The notes beneath the pieces were generated by a model, which did not search any database, was not told where the DNA came from, and saw only the letters and a list, made by a program, of their open reading frames with translations. 13,041 nt of DNA from an uncultured Fusicatenibacter sp. (GTDB lineage: Bacteria; Bacillota; Clostridia; Lachnospirales; Lachnospiraceae), in assembly GCA_902493585.1 (NCBI GenBank), contig CABUPZ010000068.1, positions 1-13,041 on the forward strand, in the 5' to 3' direction. The number at the start of each line of letters is the position of its first letter. The first letter of the stretch is position 1. A program made the position numbers and the translations under genes. Below are positions 8,180-13,041 of this stretch, piece by piece.

Positions 8180-8488
8180 TCACACAATCTTTTCCACAAG
8201 TGCCTGCAGGATCTCTTTCTCCTTTTTTTCCGCCCCGGACTTCAGCGCCCGGACCTCCAGGGCAGTCGTCTCCCGAACCGCCTTCCTTTTGGCGTTCTCT
8301 TCCTGCTGTACCTTCTCCCGCCGTGACTGAGCTTCCCGGCGAAATGCTTCCTTTCTCTGCCGCAGGGAAGCTTCTGCAAGTTCCTGCGCCTCCTCCACAG
8401 TTTTCCTGCCTTTCCGCTCCGCCTGTTTTAATATCTCATCCGCTTCCTTTTCTGCCTGTTCTACCTCATGAAGCGCTGCATCTATCAT
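8180..8488 (-). CDS. ntpF: V-type ATPase peripheral-stalk subunit G/H (NtpF in E. hirae naming)
   Basis: First gene of the ATPase operon, 102 residues from the ATG at 8488. It is nearly all charged helix (Glu, Lys, Arg, Ala) with no globular domain, as expected for the small partner of NtpE in the peripheral stalk. It is also annotated as subunit G, H or AhaH. It begins MIDAALHEVEQAEKEADEIL, which fits the family. A GTG at 8509 would add MQTGGER, but the AGGTGG ribosome site lies between the two and is seven bases before the 8488 ATG, so I use 8488. Sequence identity of such coiled coils is weak evidence alone. Position directly before ntpI, with the E. hirae gene order downstream, makes the call strong. 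It lies 15 bases from ntpI. Confidence 0.9.
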   Translation of the reverse strand: MIDAALHEVEQAEKEADEILKQAERKGRKTVEEAQELAEASLRQRKEAFRREAQSRREKVQQEENAKRKAVRETTALEVRALKSGAEKKEKEILQALVEKIV

Positions 8489-8515
8489 CCTCTCACCACC
8501 TGTCTGCACTTTTTT

Positions 8516-8521
8516 ATTCTA
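8516..8521 (-). promoter_or_regulatory. Possible -10 element for the ATPase operon
   Basis: On the minus strand, TAGAAT differs from TATAAT at one base and is followed by an A-run. It would start transcription roughly 20 bases before the ntpF ATG. I find no good -35 hexamer at 16-18 bases upstream, so this is only a weak candidate. It overlaps the stop codon of the frame described at 8519-8740. A perfect palindrome TTTCATGAAA lies at 8548-8557 and could be a regulator site. Confidence 0.25.
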
Positions 8522-8740
8522 TTTTCTTAAATTAGGTTCCCCAGATTTTTCATGAAATGTCATACAATTTTTTCCAAATGCCCAAAGTATGCTCTCTCTG
8601 TCACCCTGTCCTGCACTCCTTGCGATCTGCCTAAGTGTTCTGCCCTCAAACCAGACGGGATGAAAAATCAAAAACTCCTCCTATGCCAAATGAAATATGC
8701 CTGCACCACACATTTCATTTAGCATAGGAGGAGTTTTCAT
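8519..8740 (-). pseudogene. Protein-like frame with one internal TAG; suspected dispersed repeat or small decayed gene
   Basis: From an ATG at 8740, the minus strand stays in one frame for 74 codons to a TAG at 8519-8521, with a single TAG at 8681-8683 (codon 20). The first part reads MKTPPMLNEMCGAGIFHLA. After the TAG a frame with TTG at 8671 runs 50 codons through VWFEGRTLRQIARSAGQGDR and ends FHEKSGEPNLRK. GGAGG sits just before this TTG, overlapping the TAG. The amino-acid string looks protein-like rather than random. My unverified impression is that similar short strings occur many times in Lachnospiraceae genomes, so this may be a repeat element rather than an expressed gene. Its first part lies inside the long stem at 8671-8737. 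It begins 13 bases after the alpha-galactosidase stop and ends 30 bases before ntpF. No function is assigned. Confidence 0.4.
8662..8737 (-). terminator. Intrinsic terminator of the sugar operon (26-bp stem)
   Basis: Arms 8671-8696 and 8712-8737 pair over 26 positions with a 15-base loop. The only non-Watson-Crick position (8687 with 8721) is a G-U wobble in minus-strand RNA but a C-A mismatch in plus-strand RNA, which indicates function as minus-strand RNA. The stem starts 16 bases after the alpha-galactosidase stop and is followed by two runs of five U separated by GA. It is longer than most terminators and overlaps the protein-like frame at 8519-8740. Confidence 0.8.
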
Positions 8741-8753
8741 TAAGTTCTTAGCT

Positions 8754-10952
8754 TTACGCCTGCCGCTCCACCGCGATCAGCAGACAGGAATCATAATTAC
8801 ACTTCGGAACCGGAAGCAGATATCCGCCGTTCATCAGCGCCGCCCCGGTATAGCTGCTGCCTTCCACTTCATACACAGCATCCGGTTTCAGCCCTTTCCA
8901 ACGGATGTGCACCGGCGCAGGATTTCCGTGCAGATCCGTATAAACGGCTGCAAAAATGGCTCTATCCTGCTCCTCCGCCACATAGCTCCACGCAGTCACA
9001 TCATGGTTTTCCCACGGAGAAGTCAGACGATAATAACTGCCGCTCTGGATCACCTTGTAATTTTCCTTATAAACCTTTACCTGTTTTCTGACTTCTTCCT
9101 TGTCTTCCTCACTGAGTTTGCTCAAATCCAGTTCGTATCCGAACGCTCCCTGCATTGCGCAGATTCCTCTGGTCTTAAACGGAGTCTCCCGGCCGTTCTG
9201 ATGGTTTGGGCACACAGAGACATGAGCGGAAACACTGGACATGGGATATCCAAAGGAAGTTCCATACTGGATCTTCAGACGCTCCACCGCATCGGTGTTA
9301 TCGCTGCACCAGATCTGCGGCGCATAATAGAGCATTCCCGCGTCGAACCTTCCGCCTCCGCCGCTGCATCCTTCCAGCAGCAGGTCCGGATAACGTTCCA
9401 GCAGATGTTCGCTCATCTCATACAGCCCCAGCACATAGCGATGGAGGATTTCTCCCTGGCTGCCCTCCGGCAGCGCCGCACTGTATACATTCTCGATGCT
9501 GCGGTTCATGTCCCATTTGATATAAGTAATATTCGCTTCATCCAGGATCCGGAATATCTGCTGTTCCATATATTCCCGCACATCTTTTCTTGAAAAATCC
9601 AGCACCAGCTGGTTTCTGCTCCGCACCGGAGATCTTCCTGGAATCTGCAGAGCGAAATCCGGATATTCCCGGTACAGATCGCTGTCCTCGGAGATCATCT
9701 CAGGCTCAAACCAAAGACCGAAGGACAGGCCAAGCGCATTGACTTTCTCTGCAAGCTCCTTCATGGTACATCCCAGCTTTTCTTCGTTGACCTTCCAGTC
9801 GCCCAGGCCAGAATTGTCACTGTCACGTTTCCCGAACCAGCCGTCGTCCAGTACCAGCATATCCAGTCCAAGGTCGCTGGCCTGGCGGGCGATGTTCATC
9901 AGTTTTTCCTCATTGAAATCAAAGTAGGTCGCCTCCCAGTTGTTGACAAGCACCGGACGGAGCCGATCCTTCCACGGGCTGCGGATCAGGCGCTGATGGA
10001 ATGCGCGCTGGAACCGGTGAGACAGGCCGGTGAAACCTTCCTCTGTGTAAACCATGCAGACTTCCGGTGTCGTAAAACGCTCTCCGTCTGCCAGTCTCCA
10101 GCAGAACTCTTCCTCATTGATCCCCATGACCAGACGGGTCTGATCCAGCTGATCCACCTCTGCCTGCGCCTGAAAACTTCCGCTGTACAACAGAGAAAAT
10201 CCACAGCAGGCTCCCTGGTTCTCCGTGGTCTCCGGCCGGCTGAGAATCACAAATGGGTTATGATGATGGCTGGAAGTTCCTCTCCGGCTGCTGATCTGAG
10301 TGATTCCGTGAGACAGCGCCCGGCGTTCCATCTGGCGTTCCATCGCATGTTTTCCATAAAAATGGATCAGATCAAAACCACCCTCTGCAAAATCCACACA
10401 GGCACTCATCACCCGCTTCAGTTCCACCGTCTTTCCGGTACGGTTCTCGATCACGGCTGCACGGGTGATCACATCTTCTTCCTCGTACACACCATAGAGC
10501 AGATGGACGTAAAGTTCCTCGTATCGGTCTTTCAATACAATCTCCAGCGTAGAGATTCCTTCTTCACCGTCACCGGCAAACATCGCCGGCAGACCTTCCA
10601 GACGGTATTTGCCATCCATGATCCGGCTGCTGTGATACCTGAGATCCAGCGCCGGGACCTGTCCCTCCAGGTTTGCTTTCAGTCCGGTGATCCGGTAATC
10701 TCCATCTCCGTATACCGGATATTCCTGGGGATAGAAATCCAGAGAATACGTGCGGTCATTCCCCAGATCCCCCGGCTGTCCGGAATATCCCCGATCCGCC
10801 GGCATGATCAGATAAGAGTAATCACTGTCGTCCGTCTTTGCCCCGTAATAAGTATGGAGAAGTACACCATATCGGTCAACTTTCATCTGATAGGTGCTCA
10901 TCCGTGTCTGAAGCGTAAAAGTTCCGGTCTCTTTCTTCTCAATAATCGCCAT
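8754..10952 (-). CDS. Alpha-galactosidase, glycoside hydrolase family 36
   Basis: This enzyme hydrolyses terminal alpha-1,6-galactose from raffinose, stachyose or melibiose by a retaining mechanism. It has 732 residues and no signal peptide, so it is probably cytoplasmic. The layout fits GH36: an N-terminal beta-sandwich (to about 320), a barrel (about 325-640) and a C-terminal beta domain. The barrel has VNNWEATYFDF (Trp339), LDDGWFG (Asp368-369), the nucleophile Asp481 in KWDMNR and the acid/base Asp551 in CSDNTD. The 70-residue spacing of the catalytic pair equals that of Geobacillus AgaA (478/548). EGCSGGGGRFD is also typical. ATG 10952 is chosen for its AAGGAG site 8 bases upstream. The longer frame from 11021 would begin inside the amylosucrase-like gene. 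The gap to that gene is 46 bp, which suggests co-transcription. agaA, rafA and melA are all used for this family, so no symbol is given. Confidence 0.96.
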   Translation of the reverse strand: MAIIEKKETGTFTLQTRMSTYQMKVDRYGVLLHTYYGAKTDDSDYSYLIMPADRGYSGQPGDLGNDRTYSLDFYPQEYPVYGDGDYRITGLKANLEGQVPALDLRYHSSRIMDGKYRLEGLPAMFAGDGEEGISTLEIVLKDRYEELYVHLLYGVYEEEDVITRAAVIENRTGKTVELKRVMSACVDFAEGGFDLIHFYGKHAMERQMERRALSHGITQISSRRGTSSHHHNPFVILSRPETTENQGACCGFSLLYSGSFQAQAEVDQLDQTRLVMGINEEEFCWRLADGERFTTPEVCMVYTEEGFTGLSHRFQRAFHQRLIRSPWKDRLRPVLVNNWEATYFDFNEEKLMNIARQASDLGLDMLVLDDGWFGKRDSDNSGLGDWKVNEEKLGCTMKELAEKVNALGLSFGLWFEPEMISEDSDLYREYPDFALQIPGRSPVRSRNQLVLDFSRKDVREYMEQQIFRILDEANITYIKWDMNRSIENVYSAALPEGSQGEILHRYVLGLYEMSEHLLERYPDLLLEGCSGGGGRFDAGMLYYAPQIWCSDNTDAVERLKIQYGTSFGYPMSSVSAHVSVCPNHQNGRETPFKTRGICAMQGAFGYELDLSKLSEEDKEEVRKQVKVYKENYKVIQSGSYYRLTSPWENHDVTAWSYVAEEQDRAIFAAVYTDLHGNPAPVHIRWKGLKPDAVYEVEGSSYTGAALMNGGYLLPVPKCNYDSCLLIAVERQA

Positions 10953-10984
10953 ATCTTTTTCTCCTTTTGCATTTTGGTATACGT

Positions 10985-10998
10985 CAAATACGTTTCCA
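10985..10998 (-). promoter_or_regulatory. Partial cre-like sequence between the two sugar genes
   Basis: On the minus strand, directly after the stop of the GH13 gene, TGGAAACGTATTTG matches the CcpA operator pattern TGNAANCGNWNNCW except for the last two fixed positions. A site here could act as a roadblock inside the transcript. The match is incomplete, and such motifs arise by chance, so this is only suggestive. Confidence 0.2.
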
Positions 10999-12798
10999 TC
11001 AGGCCAGCCATAAATACTCATATGGTCCCAGAAGGATCCTGTTGTTATAAGAGCGAACCGGACGTCCGGTCAGCATATCCGTCATTTCTCCCGGAAGACC
11101 GAACCAGCTGAACCGGTCGGCATCCACCCACTGTTCCTGTTCCGAGAAATTCGCCAGTACCATCATCTTATTTTCTTTATGGAACCCAAAGACTGCCGGA
11201 TTGTCCAGATCCACCGGGGTGGATTTCAGGTCTGACCGGAAATACTCACAGTTCCGGCGGATTTCCAGCATCCGGCGAATACCCTGGAAAATCTGTCCCT
11301 GAACGGTCGTCAGGTCCTCACGCTTTTGTGCCGCCTCCCAGTCCATTTTCGGCCGGTGCAGCCACCGGGAATCTCCGGCCTCCTCCGGAACCTCCTTATA
11401 ACTCCAGTCGTTCAGCTGACCGATCTCGTCTCCGCTGTAAAACAGGGGAATTCCCGTATAAGAGATGATGATGGAATTCAGCAGCAGGATCCTCTTGACT
11501 GCCAGCTCGATCTTATAGCTGTGCTTCTCCTTCAACGCCTGCTCCAGCCCGCACATGGAAGCAAAGGTACCGCTGTTTCTCGCGTCCAGCGTCACCGGAT
11601 TGAATTCATACAGCTCTCCGGTAGAAAAGCTGCCCGGATACCGCCCTTCCATAAACCGGATCATAAACTGTTTATGGGCTTCCGGATCCCAGCCAAGCTC
11701 ACTGAGCAGATCTGTTTCAAATCCCCATCCAATGTCGTCATGACATCTGCCGTAATTGATCCACACACCGTCCGCCGGCACTCCGTAATCTTTCGCCAGC
11801 GACCGCTCCATCAGACGCACATCCCTGGTTGCCAGGGAACTCCAAAGCAGTACCATCAGTGATGCGTTGTACATCACATTGCACTCTTTCGCTTCTTTGG
11901 TTCCAAAATATTTGACGATCTCATGGGGCTCCACGATCGCCTCGCCCAGAAAGATAACCGACGGGCAAACCTCCTGCACGATCTGGTACATCATCTGAAG
12001 CAGCGTGTGCACCTTCGGATGATTCATACACCGGGTTCCGATTTCCTTCCACATATATGGGATCGCATCCAGCCGGAAGATATCGATACCCTTGTTTGCC
12101 AGCGTCAGCAGCACTTCCACGATCTTGTTGAACACCTGCGGATTGGAATAATTCAGATCCCACTGAAATTCATAGAAACGAGTCATCACATATTTGTTCA
12201 GATCCGGATACCAGGTGAAATTCCCCGGCGCGACACCCGGAAAAATCTCCGTCATCGTCTTTTCATATTCCTGCGGGATCCGGTCATCGTCAAACATGTG
12301 ATACATATTGTCGTAATCATGATTACCCTTCTTATATTCCTGTACCCAGACGTGTTCCTTTGCCGTATGGTTCAGCACAAAATCGATGCAGGTGCGGATT
12401 CCACGCTTCTTTAACAACTTCACCACGCGTTCCAGCTGGCGCATGGTTCCGAATTTGCGGTCCACCGAAAGATAATCCGACACCGCGTAGCCGCCGTCGT
12501 TGTTTCCCTCTCTTGATTTCAGCAGCGGCATAAAATGCACATAAGTGATCCCCAGTTCCGCAAGATAATCAATCTTATCCTCAAAGCCTTTCAGATCTTC
12601 GCTGAACCGGTCCACATACAGCATCATTCCCGCCATCTTTTCGGACAGATACCACTGGTTTCCTTCCTTATCCTGCTTTTTCAGCTCCGGACTTCTCCCC
12701 GCCTTCGCTGCAGTGATAATCTCCTGCAGCTGATCCCAACGGTACTGTGTGATCTCATTCTCACCATATAATTCAAAGTAGCTTTGCTTCAGTTCCAT
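10999..12798 (-). CDS. Amylosucrase-like sucrose-acting enzyme, GH13 subfamily 4
   Basis: GH13_4 enzymes act on sucrose, transferring glucose to alpha-1,4-glucan (amylosucrase) or to water (sucrose hydrolase) and releasing fructose. The 599-residue protein resembles Neisseria polysaccharea amylosucrase throughout: VHFMPLLKSREG, NDGGYAVSDY, FQWDLNYSNP, LLWSSLATRDV, GDSRWLHRP. The catalytic triad is Asp244 (FRLDA), Glu286 (GEAIVEP) and Asp354 (CHDDIGW). Asp101 and Arg478 correspond to the Asp144-Arg509 salt bridge that closes the sucrose pocket. The helical N-terminal domain is about 43 residues shorter than in the Neisseria enzyme. No signal peptide is seen. ATG 12798 has GGAGG five bases upstream. 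A longer frame from 12894 adds a basic, repeat-derived stretch with no good ribosome site. Transferase versus hydrolase cannot be decided here. Its neighbour alpha-galactosidase would supply sucrose from raffinose. Confidence 0.88.
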   Translation of the reverse strand: MELKQSYFELYGENEITQYRWDQLQEIITAAKAGRSPELKKQDKEGNQWYLSEKMAGMMLYVDRFSEDLKGFEDKIDYLAELGITYVHFMPLLKSREGNNDGGYAVSDYLSVDRKFGTMRQLERVVKLLKKRGIRTCIDFVLNHTAKEHVWVQEYKKGNHDYDNMYHMFDDDRIPQEYEKTMTEIFPGVAPGNFTWYPDLNKYVMTRFYEFQWDLNYSNPQVFNKIVEVLLTLANKGIDIFRLDAIPYMWKEIGTRCMNHPKVHTLLQMMYQIVQEVCPSVIFLGEAIVEPHEIVKYFGTKEAKECNVMYNASLMVLLWSSLATRDVRLMERSLAKDYGVPADGVWINYGRCHDDIGWGFETDLLSELGWDPEAHKQFMIRFMEGRYPGSFSTGELYEFNPVTLDARNSGTFASMCGLEQALKEKHSYKIELAVKRILLLNSIIISYTGIPLFYSGDEIGQLNDWSYKEVPEEAGDSRWLHRPKMDWEAAQKREDLTTVQGQIFQGIRRMLEIRRNCEYFRSDLKSTPVDLDNPAVFGFHKENKMMVLANFSEQEQWVDADRFSWFGLPGEMTDMLTGRPVRSYNNRILLGPYEYLWLA

Positions 12799-12808
12799 GG
12801 CAACCTCC

Positions 12809-12835
12809 GTGTTTCCAGTGTTTCCAGTATTTCTC
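12809..12835 (-). repeat. Short tandem 9-bp repeats before the amylosucrase-like gene
   Basis: Two identical units of TGGAAACAC (minus strand; 12809-12817 and 12818-12826) follow a degenerate third copy (12827-12835). The last unit ends directly at the GGAGG ribosome site (12804-12808). Unit number could change by slippage and alter the leader, but two and a half copies is little, and a chance origin is possible. Confidence 0.5.
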
Positions 12836-12892
12836 TGCTTTCTGACCTTTCTGTTTCTTCTCTCCTGCTTCCGTGTTTTCATCCGCCGTTCC

Positions 12893-12929
12893 ATAGGATA
12901 TCAGAAAGCTTTTCCTGTATTTATCCTAT
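12893..12929. repeat. 8-bp inverted repeat flanking the predicted transcription start
   Basis: ATAGGATA (12893-12900) and TATCCTAT (12922-12929) are perfect inverted repeats separated by 21 bases. The second arm contains the proposed -10 hexamer of the sugar operon and the first lies in the early leader, so a dimeric regulator or an RNA stem at the 5' end are both possible. Confidence 0.35.
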
Positions 12930-12951
12930 CTGGTTTTGCAAGGTTGTACAA
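12923..12951 (-). promoter_or_regulatory. Candidate promoter of the sugar operon
   Basis: On the minus strand, TTGTAC (12951-12946) and TAGGAT (12928-12923) are separated by exactly 17 bases. Both hexamers are imperfect, as is common for activated promoters. Transcription would start near 12916 and leave a leader of about 118 bases before the ATG at 12798. The -35 lies inside the palindrome GTTGTACAAC. Confidence 0.45.
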
Positions 12952-12968
12952 CAGGTTTTGTGCAAAAC
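12932..12968. promoter_or_regulatory. Candidate operator array overlapping the -35 region
   Basis: Three related elements follow each other: GGTTTTGCAA (12932), GGTTGTACAAC (12942-12952, with the palindrome GTTGTACAAC at 12943-12952) and GGTTTTGTGCAAAAC (12954-12968, with GTTTTG/CAAAAC arms around two bases). The two GGTTTTG copies are 22 bp apart, about two helical turns, so a regulator could bind them on one face. The regulator gene is not in the window. Confidence 0.4.
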
Positions 12969-12984
12969 AAGAAACTCCGCACAG

Positions 12985-13039
12985 GACACTGGAGCGTGTC
13001 TGAAAATTTACTTCCGCTTTTTCGTGTCAGAAAGTGACA
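12985..13039. repeat. Two short dyads near the right edge
   Basis: GACAC (12985-12989) and GTGTC (12996-13000) form one dyad with a 6-base spacer. TGTCA (13025-13029) and TGACA (13035-13039) form another with a 5-base spacer. They share the GTGTC/GACA theme and lie upstream of the operator array. The window ends two bases later, so I cannot tell whether they belong to a larger repeat, a terminator of an upstream gene or a regulator site. Confidence 0.25.
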
Positions 13040-13041
13040 GG

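Noticed and set aside
8522..8670. Na+-sensing riboswitch or other known leader RNA upstream of ntpF
   Set aside because: I could find only short, isolated pairings (about 5 bp) and no recognisable conserved core. A covariance-model search would be decisive.
8524..8750. TTCTTA at 8524-8529 and 8745-8750 as a target-site duplication around the junction element
   Set aside because: Six AT-rich bases are expected by chance at this distance, and the copies do not sit exactly at the element ends.
10953..11021. Longer alpha-galactosidase start (MSIYGWPDGN...)
   Set aside because: It would overlap the preceding gene and lacks a good ribosome site, while the ATG at 10952 has a clear AAGGAG and gives the family N-terminus.
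9996..11111. A 371-residue open frame on the plus strand opposite the alpha-galactosidase gene
   Set aside because: Same reasoning: antisense to a confident GH36 gene, with no motif and no credible ribosome site.
12799..12894. Longer amylosucrase start with a 32-residue basic extension
   Set aside because: The extension is translated from purine-rich leader and short tandem repeats, and no ribosome site precedes its ATG at good spacing. GGAGG precedes the 12798 ATG.
1..13041. tRNA, rRNA, CRISPR arrays, insertion sequences or phage genes
   Set aside because: None seen on either strand. Nearly all sequence is covered by the minus-strand metabolic and ATPase genes, with no gap above 300 bases.

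Overview
The window looks like chromosome of a low-GC-lineage Gram-positive anaerobe (Bacillota), most likely a gut-type Lachnospiraceae relative. This rests on near-perfect GGAGG ribosome sites, an E. hirae-type V-ATPase operon, cytoplasmic galactoside and sucrose enzymes, and moderately GC-rich coding DNA. The family-level placement is inference. Every gene I can support lies on the minus strand, so transcription runs from high to low coordinates.

Upstream module (about 13041 to 8741): a regulatory region with a candidate promoter overlapping tandem dyad/direct-repeat elements (12923-12968), then a GH13_4 amylosucrase-like enzyme (10999-12798) and a GH36 alpha-galactosidase (8754-10952). 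The two genes are 46 bp apart and probably form one transcript. Together they suggest use of raffinose-family sugars: alpha-galactosidase frees galactose and leaves sucrose, and the GH13_4 enzyme splits sucrose while transferring or releasing glucose. No transporter or regulator is inside the window.

Junction (8489-8753): a 26-bp stem with a U-rich tail on the minus strand acts as a plausible terminator for the sugar module. The whole junction also reads as one protein-like frame (8519-8740) broken by a single TAG. I suspect a dispersed intergenic repeat or a small decayed gene. It is the least explained stretch in the window. The promoter of the ATPase operon must lie in or beside it.

Downstream module (8488 to 1): a V/A-type ATPase operon in the order ntpF-I-K-E-C-G-A-B-D, the same order as the Na+-ATPase of Enterococcus hirae. 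NtpD runs off the left edge. Genes overlap or are separated by a few bases, except for two gaps (after ntpK and after ntpG), each of which contains a perfect inverted repeat. NtpF and NtpE form the peripheral stalks, NtpI and NtpK the membrane ion path, NtpC the collar, NtpA and NtpB the catalytic head, and NtpG and NtpD the central rotor. NtpK carries the complete set of residues that binds Na+ in the E. hirae ring, so the machine is probably Na+-coupled.

The gene content is mostly conventional. The unusual items are the junction element, the strand-specific pairing of its stem, the intercistronic hairpins, and the pairing of alpha-galactosidase with an amylosucrase-type enzyme.
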